A stretch of 64,000 nucleotides of DNA, taken from Chitinivorax tropicus. Its GTDB lineage: Bacteria > Pseudomonadota > Gammaproteobacteria > Burkholderiales > SCOH01. The DNA lies in contig NZ_JACHHY010000012.1 of NCBI RefSeq assembly GCF_014202905.1, forward strand, positions 82,213 to 146,212, given 5' to 3'. Position 1 is the first letter of the stretch. Every line of letters starts with the position of its first letter. Below the pieces are notes generated by a model, which did no database searches, was not told the origin of the DNA, and was given only the letters and a program-made list of their open reading frames with translations. Positions 7,704-16,038 of the stretch are shown here, one piece after another. Made by a program: the position numbers and the translations under genes.

Positions 7704-8437
7704 TCGACTTCAACTCCACATCAAGCATCTCCGGTCAGGTCACCGTCTTGGTCGACGCCGGGATGCAGCAGGCTCGTGCCCGCCAGTCCGAACGCCAGTA
7801 CCTCGGGGCATCGCGTCTCGGCGTGGCCTGCGAGCGTGCGCTGCAGTTCGAGTATGCCAAGGCGCCCATCGACCACGGGCGTGATGTCCCGGGCCGGATG
7901 CTGCGCATCTTCGAGCGTGGCCATGTCATGGAGGACTGCATGGTCGCGTGGCTGCGGGATGCGGGCTTTGACTTGCGCACCCGCAAGGCCGACGGCGAGC
8001 AGTTCGGTTTCTCGGCGGCTGACGGACGCCTGCAGGGTCACATCGATGGCGTCATCGTCGGCGGACCGGATGGCTTTGCCTATCCCGCGCTCTGGGAAAA
8101 CAAGTGTCTGGGCAACAAGTCCTGGCGCGAGTTGGAGAAGAACCGCCTTGCCGTGGCCAAGCCGGTCTACGCCGCGCAAGTGGCGATCTACCAAGCCTAT
8201 CTCGAATTGCACGAGCACCCGGCGATCTTCACGGCACTCAACGCCGACACGATGGAGATCTACACGGAGGCCGTGCCCTTTGACGCAGCCCTGGCCCAAC
8301 GCATGTCGAATCGGGCGGTGAAGGTCATTACGGCCACCGAGGCGGGCGACCTCCTGCCGCGCGCCTTCAATGACCCAACCCATTTCGAATGCCGGATGTG
8401 CGCGTGGCAAGACCGCTGCTGGAGGACACAAGCATGA
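7700..8437 (+). CDS. Cas4/RecB-like PD-(D/E)XK exonuclease
   Basis: A 245-residue nuclease. The catalytic core shows GHIDGVIVG (Asp, near 116) and LWENK (E-x-K, near 132-134), the PD-(D/E)XK pattern. A cysteine near residue 50 (ACERALQFEY) and three near the C-terminus (FECRMCAWQDRCW) match the four-Cys iron-sulfur cluster of Cas4/AddB nucleases. With the Sak4-like ATPase and ssDNA-binding-like protein it forms a resection-annealing module. The start overlaps the previous stop (ATGA) and the end overlaps the next start. Confidence 0.8.
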   Translation: MIDFNSTSSISGQVTVLVDAGMQQARARQSERQYLGASRLGVACERALQFEYAKAPIDHGRDVPGRMLRIFERGHVMEDCMVAWLRDAGFDLRTRKADGEQFGFSAADGRLQGHIDGVIVGGPDGFAYPALWENKCLGNKSWRELEKNRLAVAKPVYAAQVAIYQAYLELHEHPAIFTALNADTMEIYTEAVPFDAALAQRMSNRAVKVITATEAGDLLPRAFNDPTHFECRMCAWQDRCWRTQA

Positions 8438-8661
8438 ATACCTCGAATTTGAATCACGTACTGGGCGAGCAGCTGATCGACGTGCGCCAGGCTGCACTGA
8501 TGTTCAACCTGCCGTCGTATTGGCTCTCACAAGCCAAGGAGCGACAGGAGCGTCGCATTCCGCATTACCGCGTCGGCAAACTGGTTCGCTTCAAACCCAA
8601 CGAGCTGGAAGCCTGGATCGCTGCGCAGCAGACGTCACACGAGGGTGGTGCCGATGCTTGA
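8434..8661 (+). CDS. AlpA-like small DNA-binding protein
   Basis: A 75-residue protein: LIDVRQAALMFNLPSYWLSQ as the helix-turn-helix and RIPHYRVGKLVRFKPNELEAWI as the wing and recognition tail, the excisionase/AlpA layout. It overlaps the nuclease stop by four bases and the primase start by eight. The C-terminal half of the protein at 63126-63599 aligns with it over most of its length. Likely regulator or recombination directionality factor. Confidence 0.75.
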   Translation: MNTSNLNHVLGEQLIDVRQAALMFNLPSYWLSQAKERQERRIPHYRVGKLVRFKPNELEAWIAAQQTSHEGGADA

Positions 8662-10945
8662 TTTCAATGACACATCACCACCGGGAGAAACGGGTCGGCG
8701 AAACATCAATGACAGCGAGCGGGACGAGATTCGCACTGAACTGATCGCACGCATGGAATCAGTCCTGACCACGATGTTCCCGGCGGGAAAGAAGCGTCGT
8801 GGCAAGTTTTTGATCGGGGACATCCTGGGCAGCCCGGGCGACAGCCTCGAGGTGGTACTCGAAGGCGACAAGGCAGGTCTCTGGACGGATCGTGCCACGG
8901 GTGATGGCGGTGACATCTTTGCTTTGATCGCCGCCTACCTCGGGGCTAACGTCCACACCGACTTTCCCCGGGTGCTCGACGAGGCTGCTGATCTGCTCGG
9001 TCGTTCGCGATCAGTGCCGGTTCGCCGCGTCAAGAAGGAAGCTCCGGTTGATGATCTCGGCCCGGCCACGGCCAAGTGGGACTACTTCGATGCCACCGGC
9101 AAACTGATTGCGGTCGTGTACCGCTACGACCCACCCGGGCGCAAGAAGGAATTCCGGCCGTGGGATGCCAAGCGGCGCAAGATGACTCCGCCCGATCCGC
9201 GCCCGCTGTACAACCAGCCGGGGCTGGCTGCCGCTGGTCACGTTGTGCTGGTCGAGGGCGAGAAGTGTGCGCAGGCCCTGATCGCCATCGGCGTGGTGGC
9301 AACCACGGCCATGCATGGCGCAAATGCTCCCGTCGATAAGACCGACTGGTCGCCGCTGGCGGGCAAATCCGTGCTGATCTGGCCTGACCGGGACGCGCCG
9401 GGCTGGGATTACGCTGACCGTGCATCGCAAGCAATCCTGAACGCGGGTGCGACCACGGTCGCCATCCTGGTGCCACCCGATGACAAGCCGGAAGGCTGGG
9501 ATGCGGCTGACGCCATTCCGGATGGCTTCGATGTGGGGGGCTTCCTTGCCGTCGGCGAGCGGATGCCGGTGATGCGCTCGGTAGAGGAAGCACCTTCGCC
9601 AGACTTGCTGACGGGCATCGATTGGACGACCGAGGATGGCTTGTCCAGCGCTTTCACCCGCCGCTATGGCGAGGACTGGCGCTACTGCGCGCTTTGGGGC
9701 AAATGGCTGGTCTGGACCGGCGTGCGCTGGAATCCGGATCAGGTGCTCTATGTGTCTCATCTGGCGCGCGGTATCTGCCGGATGGCGTCACTCAAGGCGG
9801 ACAGCCCTCGGCTCACAGGCAAGCTGGCCAGCTCCGCCACGATCTCGTCCGTCGAGAAAATCGCACGCTCCGATCCCAAGCACGCGTCCACCGCCGAGGA
9901 GTGGGATGCCGACGTCTGGGCGCTCAACACACCAGGCGGTGTGGTTGATCTGCGCACGGGCCGCATGCGACCGCACCGGCGCGATGATCGGATGACCAAG
10001 GTGACCACGGCCACACCGCAGGGCGACAGTCCGACGTGGCGCGCATTCCTGGCCGACGTCACTGGCGGCGACGCTGAACTGATGGCCTACCTGCAACTGA
10101 TGGTTGGCTACTGTCTGACGGGCGTGACCAGCGAGCATGCGCTGTTCTTCCTGTACGGGACCGGCGCGAACGGCAAGTCGGTGTTCGTCAACGTCCTGAC
10201 CACCATCTTGGGCGACTACGCGGCCAACGCGCCGATGGACACGTTCATGGAGGCGCGCACCGACCGGCATCCGACCGATCTGGCGGGCCTGCGCGGCGCA
10301 CGCTTTGTGTCATCCATCGAAACCGAACAGGGTCGGCGTTGGAACGAATCCAAGGTTAAGGCCATCACCGGTGGCGACAAGGTTTCCGCACGCTTCATGC
10401 GCCAGGACTTCTTCGAGTACGTGCCGCAGTTCAAGTTGGTGATCGCAGGCAACCACAAGCCCTCGATCCGCAACGTGGATGAGGCGATGAAGCGGCGACT
10501 GCACCTGATCCCGTTCACGGTGACGATCCCGCCCGAACGGCGTGACGGCAGGCTGACGGAAAAGCTGCTCAAGGAACGGGACGGCATTCTGGCGTGGGCG
10601 GTCGAGGGCTGCAGCCTTTGGCAACGCCAAGGACTGAAGCCACCCGCCACTGTGGTGTCGGCGACTGAGGAGTATTTCGAGGCCGAGGACGCGCTCGGGC
10701 AGTGGATCGAGGAGCGTTGCCTGCTGGCCAAGACCCACCGTGAAGGCGTTTCCGAATTGTTCGCCGACTGGCGTGAATGGGCGGAGCGCGCGGGTGAGTA
10801 CGTGGGCTCGGTCAAGCGCTTCTCCGAACTGATGGCGGCCCGCAAGTTCGAGAAGTGTCGGCTGACCGGGGGCGCACGTGGGATCACGGGCATCGCCCTC
10901 AGGCCCAAGCCGTATAGCCATGGCTACCCCTACCGAGATGACTGA
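8654..10945 (+). CDS. Phage primase-helicase: TOPRIM plus D5/SF3 helicase
   Basis: A 763-residue replication protein. The first 130 residues form a primase-type N-terminal region (GLWTDRATGDGGDIFALIA). A TOPRIM-like domain follows (about 195-290: VVLVEGEKCAQAL and LIWPDRDAPGWDYA). A D5_N region (about 330-480) leads into an SF3 helicase with Walker A LYGTGANGKS near residue 500 and a later sensor strand LVIAGNHKPSI. It would prime and unwind the phage origin. ATG 8654 is chosen; a GTG nine bases upstream is also possible. No DNA polymerase gene is seen, so host polymerase is probably used. Confidence 0.88.
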   Translation: MLDFNDTSPPGETGRRNINDSERDEIRTELIARMESVLTTMFPAGKKRRGKFLIGDILGSPGDSLEVVLEGDKAGLWTDRATGDGGDIFALIAAYLGANVHTDFPRVLDEAADLLGRSRSVPVRRVKKEAPVDDLGPATAKWDYFDATGKLIAVVYRYDPPGRKKEFRPWDAKRRKMTPPDPRPLYNQPGLAAAGHVVLVEGEKCAQALIAIGVVATTAMHGANAPVDKTDWSPLAGKSVLIWPDRDAPGWDYADRASQAILNAGATTVAILVPPDDKPEGWDAADAIPDGFDVGGFLAVGERMPVMRSVEEAPSPDLLTGIDWTTEDGLSSAFTRRYGEDWRYCALWGKWLVWTGVRWNPDQVLYVSHLARGICRMASLKADSPRLTGKLASSATISSVEKIARSDPKHASTAEEWDADVWALNTPGGVVDLRTGRMRPHRRDDRMTKVTTATPQGDSPTWRAFLADVTGGDAELMAYLQLMVGYCLTGVTSEHALFFLYGTGANGKSVFVNVLTTILGDYAANAPMDTFMEARTDRHPTDLAGLRGARFVSSIETEQGRRWNESKVKAITGGDKVSARFMRQDFFEYVPQFKLVIAGNHKPSIRNVDEAMKRRLHLIPFTVTIPPERRDGRLTEKLLKERDGILAWAVEGCSLWQRQGLKPPATVVSATEEYFEAEDALGQWIEERCLLAKTHREGVSELFADWREWAERAGEYVGSVKRFSELMAARKFEKCRLTGGARGITGIALRPKPYSHGYPYRDD

Positions 10946-10954
10946 GCAATCCGG

Positions 10955-11050
10955 GCGAGTGACGGATTTGACGGGTTTCCTGATTGACGCGCTACGCGTG
11001 CGCGCACGTAAAGGCTGTTTTCCAAAGAACCCGTCGCATCCGTCACTCGC
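10955..11050. repeat. 23-bp inverted repeat with central 12-bp palindrome
   Basis: The arms at 10955-10977 and 11028-11050 match as inverted copies at 21 of 23 positions (left arm begins gcgagtgacggat, right arm ends atccgtcactcgc). The 50-bp spacer contains the perfect palindrome CGTGCGCGCACG at 10997-11008. It fills the gap between the primase-helicase and RuvC-like genes and could form a large cruciform or RNA hairpin. Confidence 0.75.
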
Positions 11051-11070
11051 CCCCGAACTGGAGCACGACG

Positions 11071-11535
11071 ATGAACACGACAATCTTGGCCCTTGATCTG
11101 GGCACACACACCGGGTGGGCTTTGCAGCACCTGGACGGCACGATCACCAGCGGCACGGAGCACTTCAAGCCGCAGCGATTTGAAGGGGGCGGCATGCGTT
11201 TCCTCCGTTTCAAGCGCTGGCTCAACGAATTGCTCTCGGCCAGCAACCACATCAACGCGGTGTTCTTCGAGGAGGTTCGACGGCACGCTGGCGTTGATGC
11301 GGCGCACGCCTACGGTGGCTTCATGGGACACCTGACCGCATGGTGTGAGCATCACAACATTCCGTACCAAGGCGTTCCGGTCGGCACGATCAAAAAGCAC
11401 GCGACCGGCAAGGGCAATGCGGGCAAGGACGACATGATCGCGTCTGTCCGCCTGCGTGGTCACACCCCAGTCGACGACAACGAAGCCGACGCCCTGGCCT
11501 TGCTGCACTGGGCTGTCGAGACACAGGAGGTGTGA
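11071..11535 (+). CDS. RuvC-like Holliday junction resolvase
   Basis: A 154-residue RNase H-fold protein. LALDLGTHTGWAL places the first catalytic Asp at residue 9; VFFEEVRRH supplies a Glu near residue 70; the end DDNEADALALLHW gives the last acidic pair. These match phage RuvC-like resolvases, which cut branched DNA before packaging. ATG 11071 lies just after the inverted repeat; an upstream in-frame extension would run through that repeat and is unlikely. Confidence 0.8.
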   Translation: MNTTILALDLGTHTGWALQHLDGTITSGTEHFKPQRFEGGGMRFLRFKRWLNELLSASNHINAVFFEEVRRHAGVDAAHAYGGFMGHLTAWCEHHNIPYQGVPVGTIKKHATGKGNAGKDDMIASVRLRGHTPVDDNEADALALLHWAVETQEV

Positions 11536-11536
11536 C

Positions 11537-11740
11537 ATGAAGGTGCCGACACTCCAATACCGCTGCCCCCTTGGTCGTCTGCAGCCTCAGGCCACGGATC
11601 TGGATGCGATCAAGGAACGTGGCTGGCGTGATCAACACATCCTGGTGGTCAACGCATCCGACGAACGTCTGGACTTCATCGAGCGCGAGATCGTGCGACG
11701 CATCGGTGACCGGCTCTACGGAGGGCAACGCAATGACTAA
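11537..11740 (+). CDS. Small hypothetical phage protein
   Basis: A 67-residue protein one base after the RuvC-like stop, with AGGAGG upstream. The middle segment IKERGWRDQHILVVNASDERL suggests a small alpha/beta fold. Its TAA overlaps the start of the next gene. Unknown function. Confidence 0.6.
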   Translation: MKVPTLQYRCPLGRLQPQATDLDAIKERGWRDQHILVVNASDERLDFIEREIVRRIGDRLYGGQRND

Positions 11741-12119
11741 GTGGACTATCGAGGACGTTGCTGCTCGGTTTGAAGAGGCGGCAAGCACCAGTCGACGGTT
11801 GCCTCCTGTTCGAGTGCAGGGTTACTTCAACTGCTGGCCTGCCATTGTCCGAAACGAGTGGGAGACCTTTGCTGCTGACGAGAGGGTTTACCGATCCTTT
11901 CCGCCGAGTCCAGACGCGATTGAACGAATGCTGGAAGTCATGCGCTGGGTGCAGTGGCTCACAGTTGAGCAACGTCATCTCGTATGGATGCGCGCGAAGC
12001 GCTATGGCTGGCGGGACATCACGATCCGTTTTGCCTGCGACCGCACGACGGCATGGCGGCATTGGCAGCGGGCATTGCAGACGGTCGCAGATCAACTCAA
12101 TGGTGTGTTGGTCGCGTAG
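11733..12119 (+). CDS. DUF6362-like helix-turn-helix protein, end of early operon
   Basis: A 128-residue helical protein. The C-terminal half (LVWMRAKRYGWRDITIRFACDRTTAWRHWQRAL) is a clear helix-turn-helix with a basic recognition helix. The pattern resembles DUF6362 phage proteins. Its position as the last early gene, just before a non-coding control region, would suit a late-gene activator, but that is inference. The start overlaps the previous stop by eight bases. Confidence 0.65.
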   Translation: MTKWTIEDVAARFEEAASTSRRLPPVRVQGYFNCWPAIVRNEWETFAADERVYRSFPPSPDAIERMLEVMRWVQWLTVEQRHLVWMRAKRYGWRDITIRFACDRTTAWRHWQRALQTVADQLNGVLVA

Positions 12120-12274
12120 GGTTTTGGCGTGATTTGGCGCGTATGGTCGGGGATGTGCGTAATCACGCGGCAATCAGCGGTTTTTACCCTTGCAACAAAA
12201 CGACCTGATCTTGCGTAGTATTCATCTATCGTCTGGACAGAGGTGACGGCAGAGGAAGCAGCCCAGAAATCTAC

Positions 12275-12330
12275 GGGTCCTTCCTGGCCAAAAACCAATG
12301 CGGGGGGCGCGAGCGCGGCGCTTTTTTAGC
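12275..12330. other. Candidate cos-type packaging sequence
   Basis: The 336-bp gene-free segment 12120-12455 includes gggtccttcctggcc at 12275-12289 followed by a G-run and GC-palindromic stretch (cggggggcgc, gagcgcggcgc) and a T-run at 12322-12327. Similar sequences occur at phage ends of GpA-type terminase phages as far as I recall. It is about 4.7 kb upstream of the terminase genes. The rest of the segment before 12275 holds no recognisable gene. The hairpin plus T-run could instead be a terminator of the early operon. Confidence 0.35.
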
Positions 12331-12336
12331 GTCAGG

Positions 12337-12396
12337 GTGCGAACCAAGGTTCGCACGGTTCGCACGGTTCGCAGTTCGCACCTTGCCAGTTCGCAC
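12337..12396. repeat. TTCGCAC repeat cluster with perfect inverted pair
   Basis: GTGCGAACC at 12337-12345 and GGTTCGCAC at 12348-12356 form a perfect nine-base inverted pair with a two-base centre. Further copies follow: GGTTCGCAC at 12357-12365, GGTTCGCAG at 12366-12374, and TTCGCAC at 12375-12381 and 12390-12396. The core GGTTCGC is shared with the 3811-3865 sites. A regulator or terminase binding array is likely. Confidence 0.6.
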
Positions 12397-12403
12397 TAAC
12401 CCC

Positions 12404-12443
12404 AAAACCCGCCCACGGCTTCGTCGGCGGGTTTTCTATTTTT
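12404..12443 (+). terminator. Strong intrinsic terminator before the methyltransferase genes
   Basis: A perfect ten-base stem (aaaacccgcc at 12404-12413, ggcgggtttt at 12426-12435) with a 12-base loop, followed by ctattttt. The same stem core recurs at 23932 and 37737. It precedes the TTG start at 12456 by only 12 bp. Confidence 0.8.
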
Positions 12444-12455
12444 AGGACATCATCT

Positions 12456-13889
12456 TTGAACACGCTCAACGTCGAGTACCGCAAGGTCGAGGCGCTGATT
12501 CCCTACGCCCGCAATCCGCGCACGCATTCCGATGCGCAGATCGCCAAGATCGCCGCCAGCATCGTCGAATACGGCTGGACAAACCCGGTTCTGGTTGATG
12601 GCGACAACGGCATCATCGCGGGCCACGGTCGTCTGGCTGCTGCTCGCAAGCTCGGGTTGGATCAAGTGCCGGTGATCGAACTGGCTCACCTCAGCACCGC
12701 GCAGAAACGTGCGCTGGTCATCGCCGACAACCGACTGGCGCTTGACGCTGGCTGGGATGAGGAGATGTTGGCGCTCGAACTGGCGGAGCTTTCCGAAGCA
12801 GGTTACGAGCTGTCGCTGACCGGCTTCGAGAACATCGAGATCGATGCGCTGCTGGCTGATGCCACGTCCGCTGAAGCAGAACCGGTGGTGCAGGATGAAG
12901 CAGACGCCAACGAACCTGATGCAGCAGACGATGTGCCTGCTGCGCCAGTGGTCGCAGTGTCGCGCGAAGGTGATGTCTGGGCCATCGGCTCGCACCGATT
13001 GATCTGTGGCGACGCCGCCGACCCGGCCGTTGTCGCCACGCTGATGCAGGGTGACACCGCGCAGCTGTGCTTCACCTCGCCGCCTTATGGCAATCAACGC
13101 GACTACACCTCCGGCGGCATCGCCGATTGGGACGCACTGATGCGCGGTGTGTTCGCGCATTTGCCGATGGCGGGCGACGGTCAGGTGCTGGTCAACCTTG
13201 GGTTGATCCACCGCGACAACGAAGTCATACCCTATTGGGACGGCTGGCTGTCCTGGATGCGTCAGCAAGGGTGGCGGCGCTTCGCGTGGTACGTCTGGGA
13301 TCAGGGGCCAGGCATGCCCGGCGACTGGCAGGGCCGATTGGCTCCCAGCTTCGAGTTTGTTTTCCATTTCAATCGCAGCACCCGCAAACCCAACAAGATT
13401 GTTCCATGCAAGCACGCAGGCCAGGAATCGCACCTGCGCGCTGACGGGTCGTCCACGGCGATGCGCAGTAAGGATGGCGAGGTCGGCGGCTGGACGCACA
13501 AGGGTCAGCCGACGCAGGACACCCGCATCCCCGATTCGGTGATTCGCGTGATGCGCCACAAGGGCAAGATCGGGCAGGACATTGATCACCCGGCCGTGTT
13601 CCCGGTCGCATTGCCTGAGTTTGCCATCGAGGCTTACACCGATTCGGGTGACGTCGTGTTCGAGCCCTTCGGCGGCAGTGGCACGACGATGCTGGCCGCG
13701 CAACGCACTGGTCGTATCTGCCGCAGTGTGGAAATTGCGCCGGAGTACGTGGACGTGGCCATCAAGCGTTTTCAGCAAAACCACCCCGGCGTGCCGGTCA
13801 CGCTCATCGCAGGCTGTGGAATCAAATCGGGCCAGTCCTTCGACGACGTGGCCACAGAACGGCTGGCGACCACGGAGGTAGAACAATGA
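12456..13889 (+). CDS. ParB-N / DNA methyltransferase fusion (SPPY type)
   Basis: A 477-residue fusion. Residues 1-110 form a ParB/Srx-like domain (IPYARNPRTHSDAQIAKIAASI and IIAGHGRLAAARKLG). After an acidic linker (about 140-165) comes an AdoMet-dependent amino-methyltransferase with TSPPYGNQRDY near residue 207 and FEPFGGSGTT near 405, a beta-type order. SPPY enzymes methylate N4-cytosine or N6-adenine. No partner nuclease is adjacent, so it is likely phage self-modification against host restriction. The TTG start follows AGGA. Its end overlaps the next gene by four bases. Confidence 0.88.
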   Translation: MNTLNVEYRKVEALIPYARNPRTHSDAQIAKIAASIVEYGWTNPVLVDGDNGIIAGHGRLAAARKLGLDQVPVIELAHLSTAQKRALVIADNRLALDAGWDEEMLALELAELSEAGYELSLTGFENIEIDALLADATSAEAEPVVQDEADANEPDAADDVPAAPVVAVSREGDVWAIGSHRLICGDAADPAVVATLMQGDTAQLCFTSPPYGNQRDYTSGGIADWDALMRGVFAHLPMAGDGQVLVNLGLIHRDNEVIPYWDGWLSWMRQQGWRRFAWYVWDQGPGMPGDWQGRLAPSFEFVFHFNRSTRKPNKIVPCKHAGQESHLRADGSSTAMRSKDGEVGGWTHKGQPTQDTRIPDSVIRVMRHKGKIGQDIDHPAVFPVALPEFAIEAYTDSGDVVFEPFGGSGTTMLAAQRTGRICRSVEIAPEYVDVAIKRFQQNHPGVPVTLIAGCGIKSGQSFDDVATERLATTEVEQ

Positions 13890-15154
13890 GCGCGTCCTGG
13901 TTGGCAGACAAGATCGAGCAGTGGCCGACAGCCAAACTGCTGCCCTATGCCCGCAATGCGCGGACGCACTCGGATGATCAGGTGGCGCAGATCGCCGCAT
14001 CGATTGCCGAGTTTGGCTTCACCAATCCGATCCTTGCAGGCAGTGACGGCATCATCGTCGCTGGGCATGGGCGCCTGGCCGCTGCGCAGAAACTTGGGCT
14101 TGAGATCGTGCCCGTGGTCGTCCTTGATCACCTGAGCCCGACCCAGCGCCGCGCCTTGGTCATCGCAGACAACCGCATCGCGGAGAACGCTGGCTGGGAT
14201 GACGCAATGTTGCGGATCGAGCTGGAGGCATTGCAGCTGGAAGGGTTCGATCTGGACATCACCGGCTTCGACGCCGACGCGCTGGCCGAACTGATCGCGG
14301 GCGACGAGCCGGACAATGAGGGCCAGACCGATGAGGACGCGGTACCGGAGGTTGGCGAGACACCCATCTCGCGCCCGGGCGATGTCTGGATCATGGGCCA
14401 GCACCGACTGCTGTGCGGCGACTCGACTGTGGCAGGGAGCTATGCCCGACTGATGCAAGGTGACGTGGCGGGCATGGTGTTCACCGACCCACCGTACAAC
14501 GTGAACTACGCCAACAGCGCCAAGGACAAGATGCGCGGCAAGGATCGCGCGATCCTCAACGACAACTTGGGCGATGGTTTCTACGACTTCCTGCTGGCGG
14601 CGCTGACGCCAACCGTGGCCCATTGCCGGGGCGGGATCTACGTGGCGATGTCCTCCAGCGAACTGGATGTGCTGCAGGCCGCCTTCCGTGCCGCCGGGGG
14701 CAAGTGGTCGACGTTCATCATCTGGGCCAAGAACACCTTCACCCTGGGGCGCGCCGATTACCAGCGTCAGTACGAGCCAATCCTGTATGGATGGCCTGAG
14801 GGGGCACAGCGCCACTGGTGCGGGGACCGTGACCAGGGCGACGTCTGGAACATCAAGAAGCCGCAGAAGAACGACCTGCACCCGACGATGAAGCCAGTGG
14901 AACTGGTCGAGCGGGCGATCCGCAATTCGAGCCGACCCGGCAACGTGGTGCTCGACCCGTTTGGTGGCTCGGGCACGACCTTGATCGCCGCAGAGAAGTC
15001 AGGCCGCGTCGCGCGGCTGATCGAACTCGACCCAAAGTACGTGGATGTGATCGTGCGCCGGTGGGAGGACTTCACCGGCAAGCAGGCCGCCCGCGAGGCG
15101 GATGGCGCGGCGCTTGATCAGGCGGCGAGCGACTCTTCGATGATTTCGAAGTGA
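13886..15154 (+). CDS. ParB-N / N6-adenine methyltransferase fusion (DPPY type)
   Basis: A 422-residue protein with the same layout as its neighbour: ParB-like N-terminus (LLPYARNARTHSDDQVAQIAASI, VAGHGRLAAAQKLG), acidic linker, then a methyltransferase with FTDPPYNVNYAN near residue 200 and LDPFGGSGTT near 355. DPPY points to N6-adenine methylation. The two tandem genes are related but differ in the catalytic motif, so two specificities are likely. Its last 37 bases overlap, in convergent direction, the reverse-strand gene at 15118-15483. Confidence 0.9.
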   Translation: MSASWLADKIEQWPTAKLLPYARNARTHSDDQVAQIAASIAEFGFTNPILAGSDGIIVAGHGRLAAAQKLGLEIVPVVVLDHLSPTQRRALVIADNRIAENAGWDDAMLRIELEALQLEGFDLDITGFDADALAELIAGDEPDNEGQTDEDAVPEVGETPISRPGDVWIMGQHRLLCGDSTVAGSYARLMQGDVAGMVFTDPPYNVNYANSAKDKMRGKDRAILNDNLGDGFYDFLLAALTPTVAHCRGGIYVAMSSSELDVLQAAFRAAGGKWSTFIIWAKNTFTLGRADYQRQYEPILYGWPEGAQRHWCGDRDQGDVWNIKKPQKNDLHPTMKPVELVERAIRNSSRPGNVVLDPFGGSGTTLIAAEKSGRVARLIELDPKYVDVIVRRWEDFTGKQAAREADGAALDQAASDSSMISK

Positions 15155-15483
15155 ATCACAAAGCCCGTCAGGTAAGGCAGGCCGCGCGGGATGCCGTACT
15201 GCCTGCTGGTCTGGCGGCCAATCGTCCAGCCCATCCAACGTTGGGTGGCGGCGTTGATCGCAGCCTGCAAAGTTTGCCCTTGGTACAAGCCGTTCTGGAC
15301 GTCGTCGGCAAAATGGCGTCCGTGGCGACTGTCGAGGAAGATCCGCACCGATTCAAGCGGTTGGCAGGTGGCGTCCGAGATGGCGTTCATAGTCAGGGGC
15401 CATGCGGCTTCCGCGTGCTCGTTCATCGTGCCCCAAAAGCCCCAGGCTTCGTTCTGGGTGGCGGGGACCTGGTTGGTGGTCAT
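15118..15483 (-). CDS. Hypothetical accessory protein in leader-linked cluster
   Basis: A 121-residue protein with a Trp-rich N-terminus (NEAWGFWGTMNEHAEAAWPL) and a central IFLDSRHGRHFADDV motif. Such proteins occur on plasmids and integrative elements with unknown function. ATG 15483 has GGAG seven bases upstream, and the shared leader motif lies about 40 bp upstream. It runs against the phage late operon, which suggests a separately controlled accessory (moron) unit. Confidence 0.7.
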   Translation of the reverse strand: MTTNQVPATQNEAWGFWGTMNEHAEAAWPLTMNAISDATCQPLESVRIFLDSRHGRHFADDVQNGLYQGQTLQAAINAATQRWMGWTIGRQTSRQYGIPRGLPYLTGFVIHFEIIEESLAA

Positions 15484-15521
15484 GGTGTTTTCTCCGGGTT
15501 GATCGTTGCGACACCTGTAGT

Positions 15522-15548
15522 AACGCGCTGTTCGATTGAGAAGCCAAG
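15522..15548 (-). promoter_or_regulatory. Leader motif copy A
   Basis: On the reverse strand: CTTGGCTTC, six bases, then GAACAGCGCGTT, about 40 bases before ATG 15483. The first half also forms the 3' arm of a hairpin with agaagcca upstream (stem near 15539-15563), so it may combine a terminator for the preceding gene with a start signal. Confidence 0.65.
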
Positions 15549-15580
15549 TTGTACATGGCTTCTTTCTCGAACAATTTCGA

Positions 15581-15940
15581 TTACCCGAGACGGGCTACGT
15601 AGCGGGCGTAATCACCGCCCTCGGGATTGACGTAGAGATAGGGTCGTCCGGGAGCAGTGACCTCGACGCAGAGGTAGCCGTCGCCAGTGCCCCCACCCTT
15701 GCCACGCAGCCAGTCGCGTGACACCAGCAGGCTGCGCCCAAAGGCGTCGAATTCGGCAGGGGTCAGTTCCTTGGTCTCGGTGACGTAGACCTTGTGCTGG
15801 TCGCGACCGCCCAGTTCGCCGAGGTCGGCAGGTTTGCGTGCAAACGGCAGGTGGACGCTCAATTCTTCGACCTGGAGGCTCTGGCCTCCAAACTGCAGGG
15901 TACGTTGGGTGCGTTCGATGGTGATGGTCATGGTGCTCAT
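15581..15940 (-). CDS. Hypothetical accessory protein in leader-linked cluster
   Basis: A 119-residue protein of beta-rich appearance (MTITIERTQRTLQFGGQSLQVEELSVHLP) with a Gly-rich loop (RGKGGGTGDGYLCVEV). I do not recognise a family. ATG 15940 has AGGAG seven bases upstream; an in-frame ATG at 15931 is less likely. The leader motif copy B lies about 41 bp upstream. Confidence 0.65.
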   Translation of the reverse strand: MSTMTITIERTQRTLQFGGQSLQVEELSVHLPFARKPADLGELGGRDQHKVYVTETKELTPAEFDAFGRSLLVSRDWLRGKGGGTGDGYLCVEVTAPGRPYLYVNPEGGDYARYVARLG

Positions 15941-15981
15941 GGCGGTTCTCCTGGTGTGGCGTCGTCAATCACGACACCTGT

Positions 15982-16011
15982 ATGAACGCGCTGGTGGAGA
16001 GAGAAGCCAAG
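15982..16011 (-). promoter_or_regulatory. Leader motif copy B
   Basis: On the reverse strand: CTTGGCTTC, six bases, then CACCAGCGCGTTCAT. It overlaps the 3' arm of a 14-bp hairpin (about 15997-16034, one mismatch) that follows the DUF3489 gene. The motif ends about 41 bp before ATG 15940. Confidence 0.65.
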
Positions 16012-16038
16012 CTATTCATGGCTCCTCTCTCCATTTTT

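Noticed and set aside
10941..11096. Small open frame running through the inverted repeat (TDLTGF, NPSHPSLAP)
   Set aside because: Its sequence comes from the repeat arms, so the nucleotide structure explains it better than a protein.
12450..14000. A 516-codon reverse-strand open frame opposite the first methyltransferase
   Set aside because: It mirrors a gene with clear motifs, has no recognisable domains, and long antisense frames are expected in GC-rich coding DNA.
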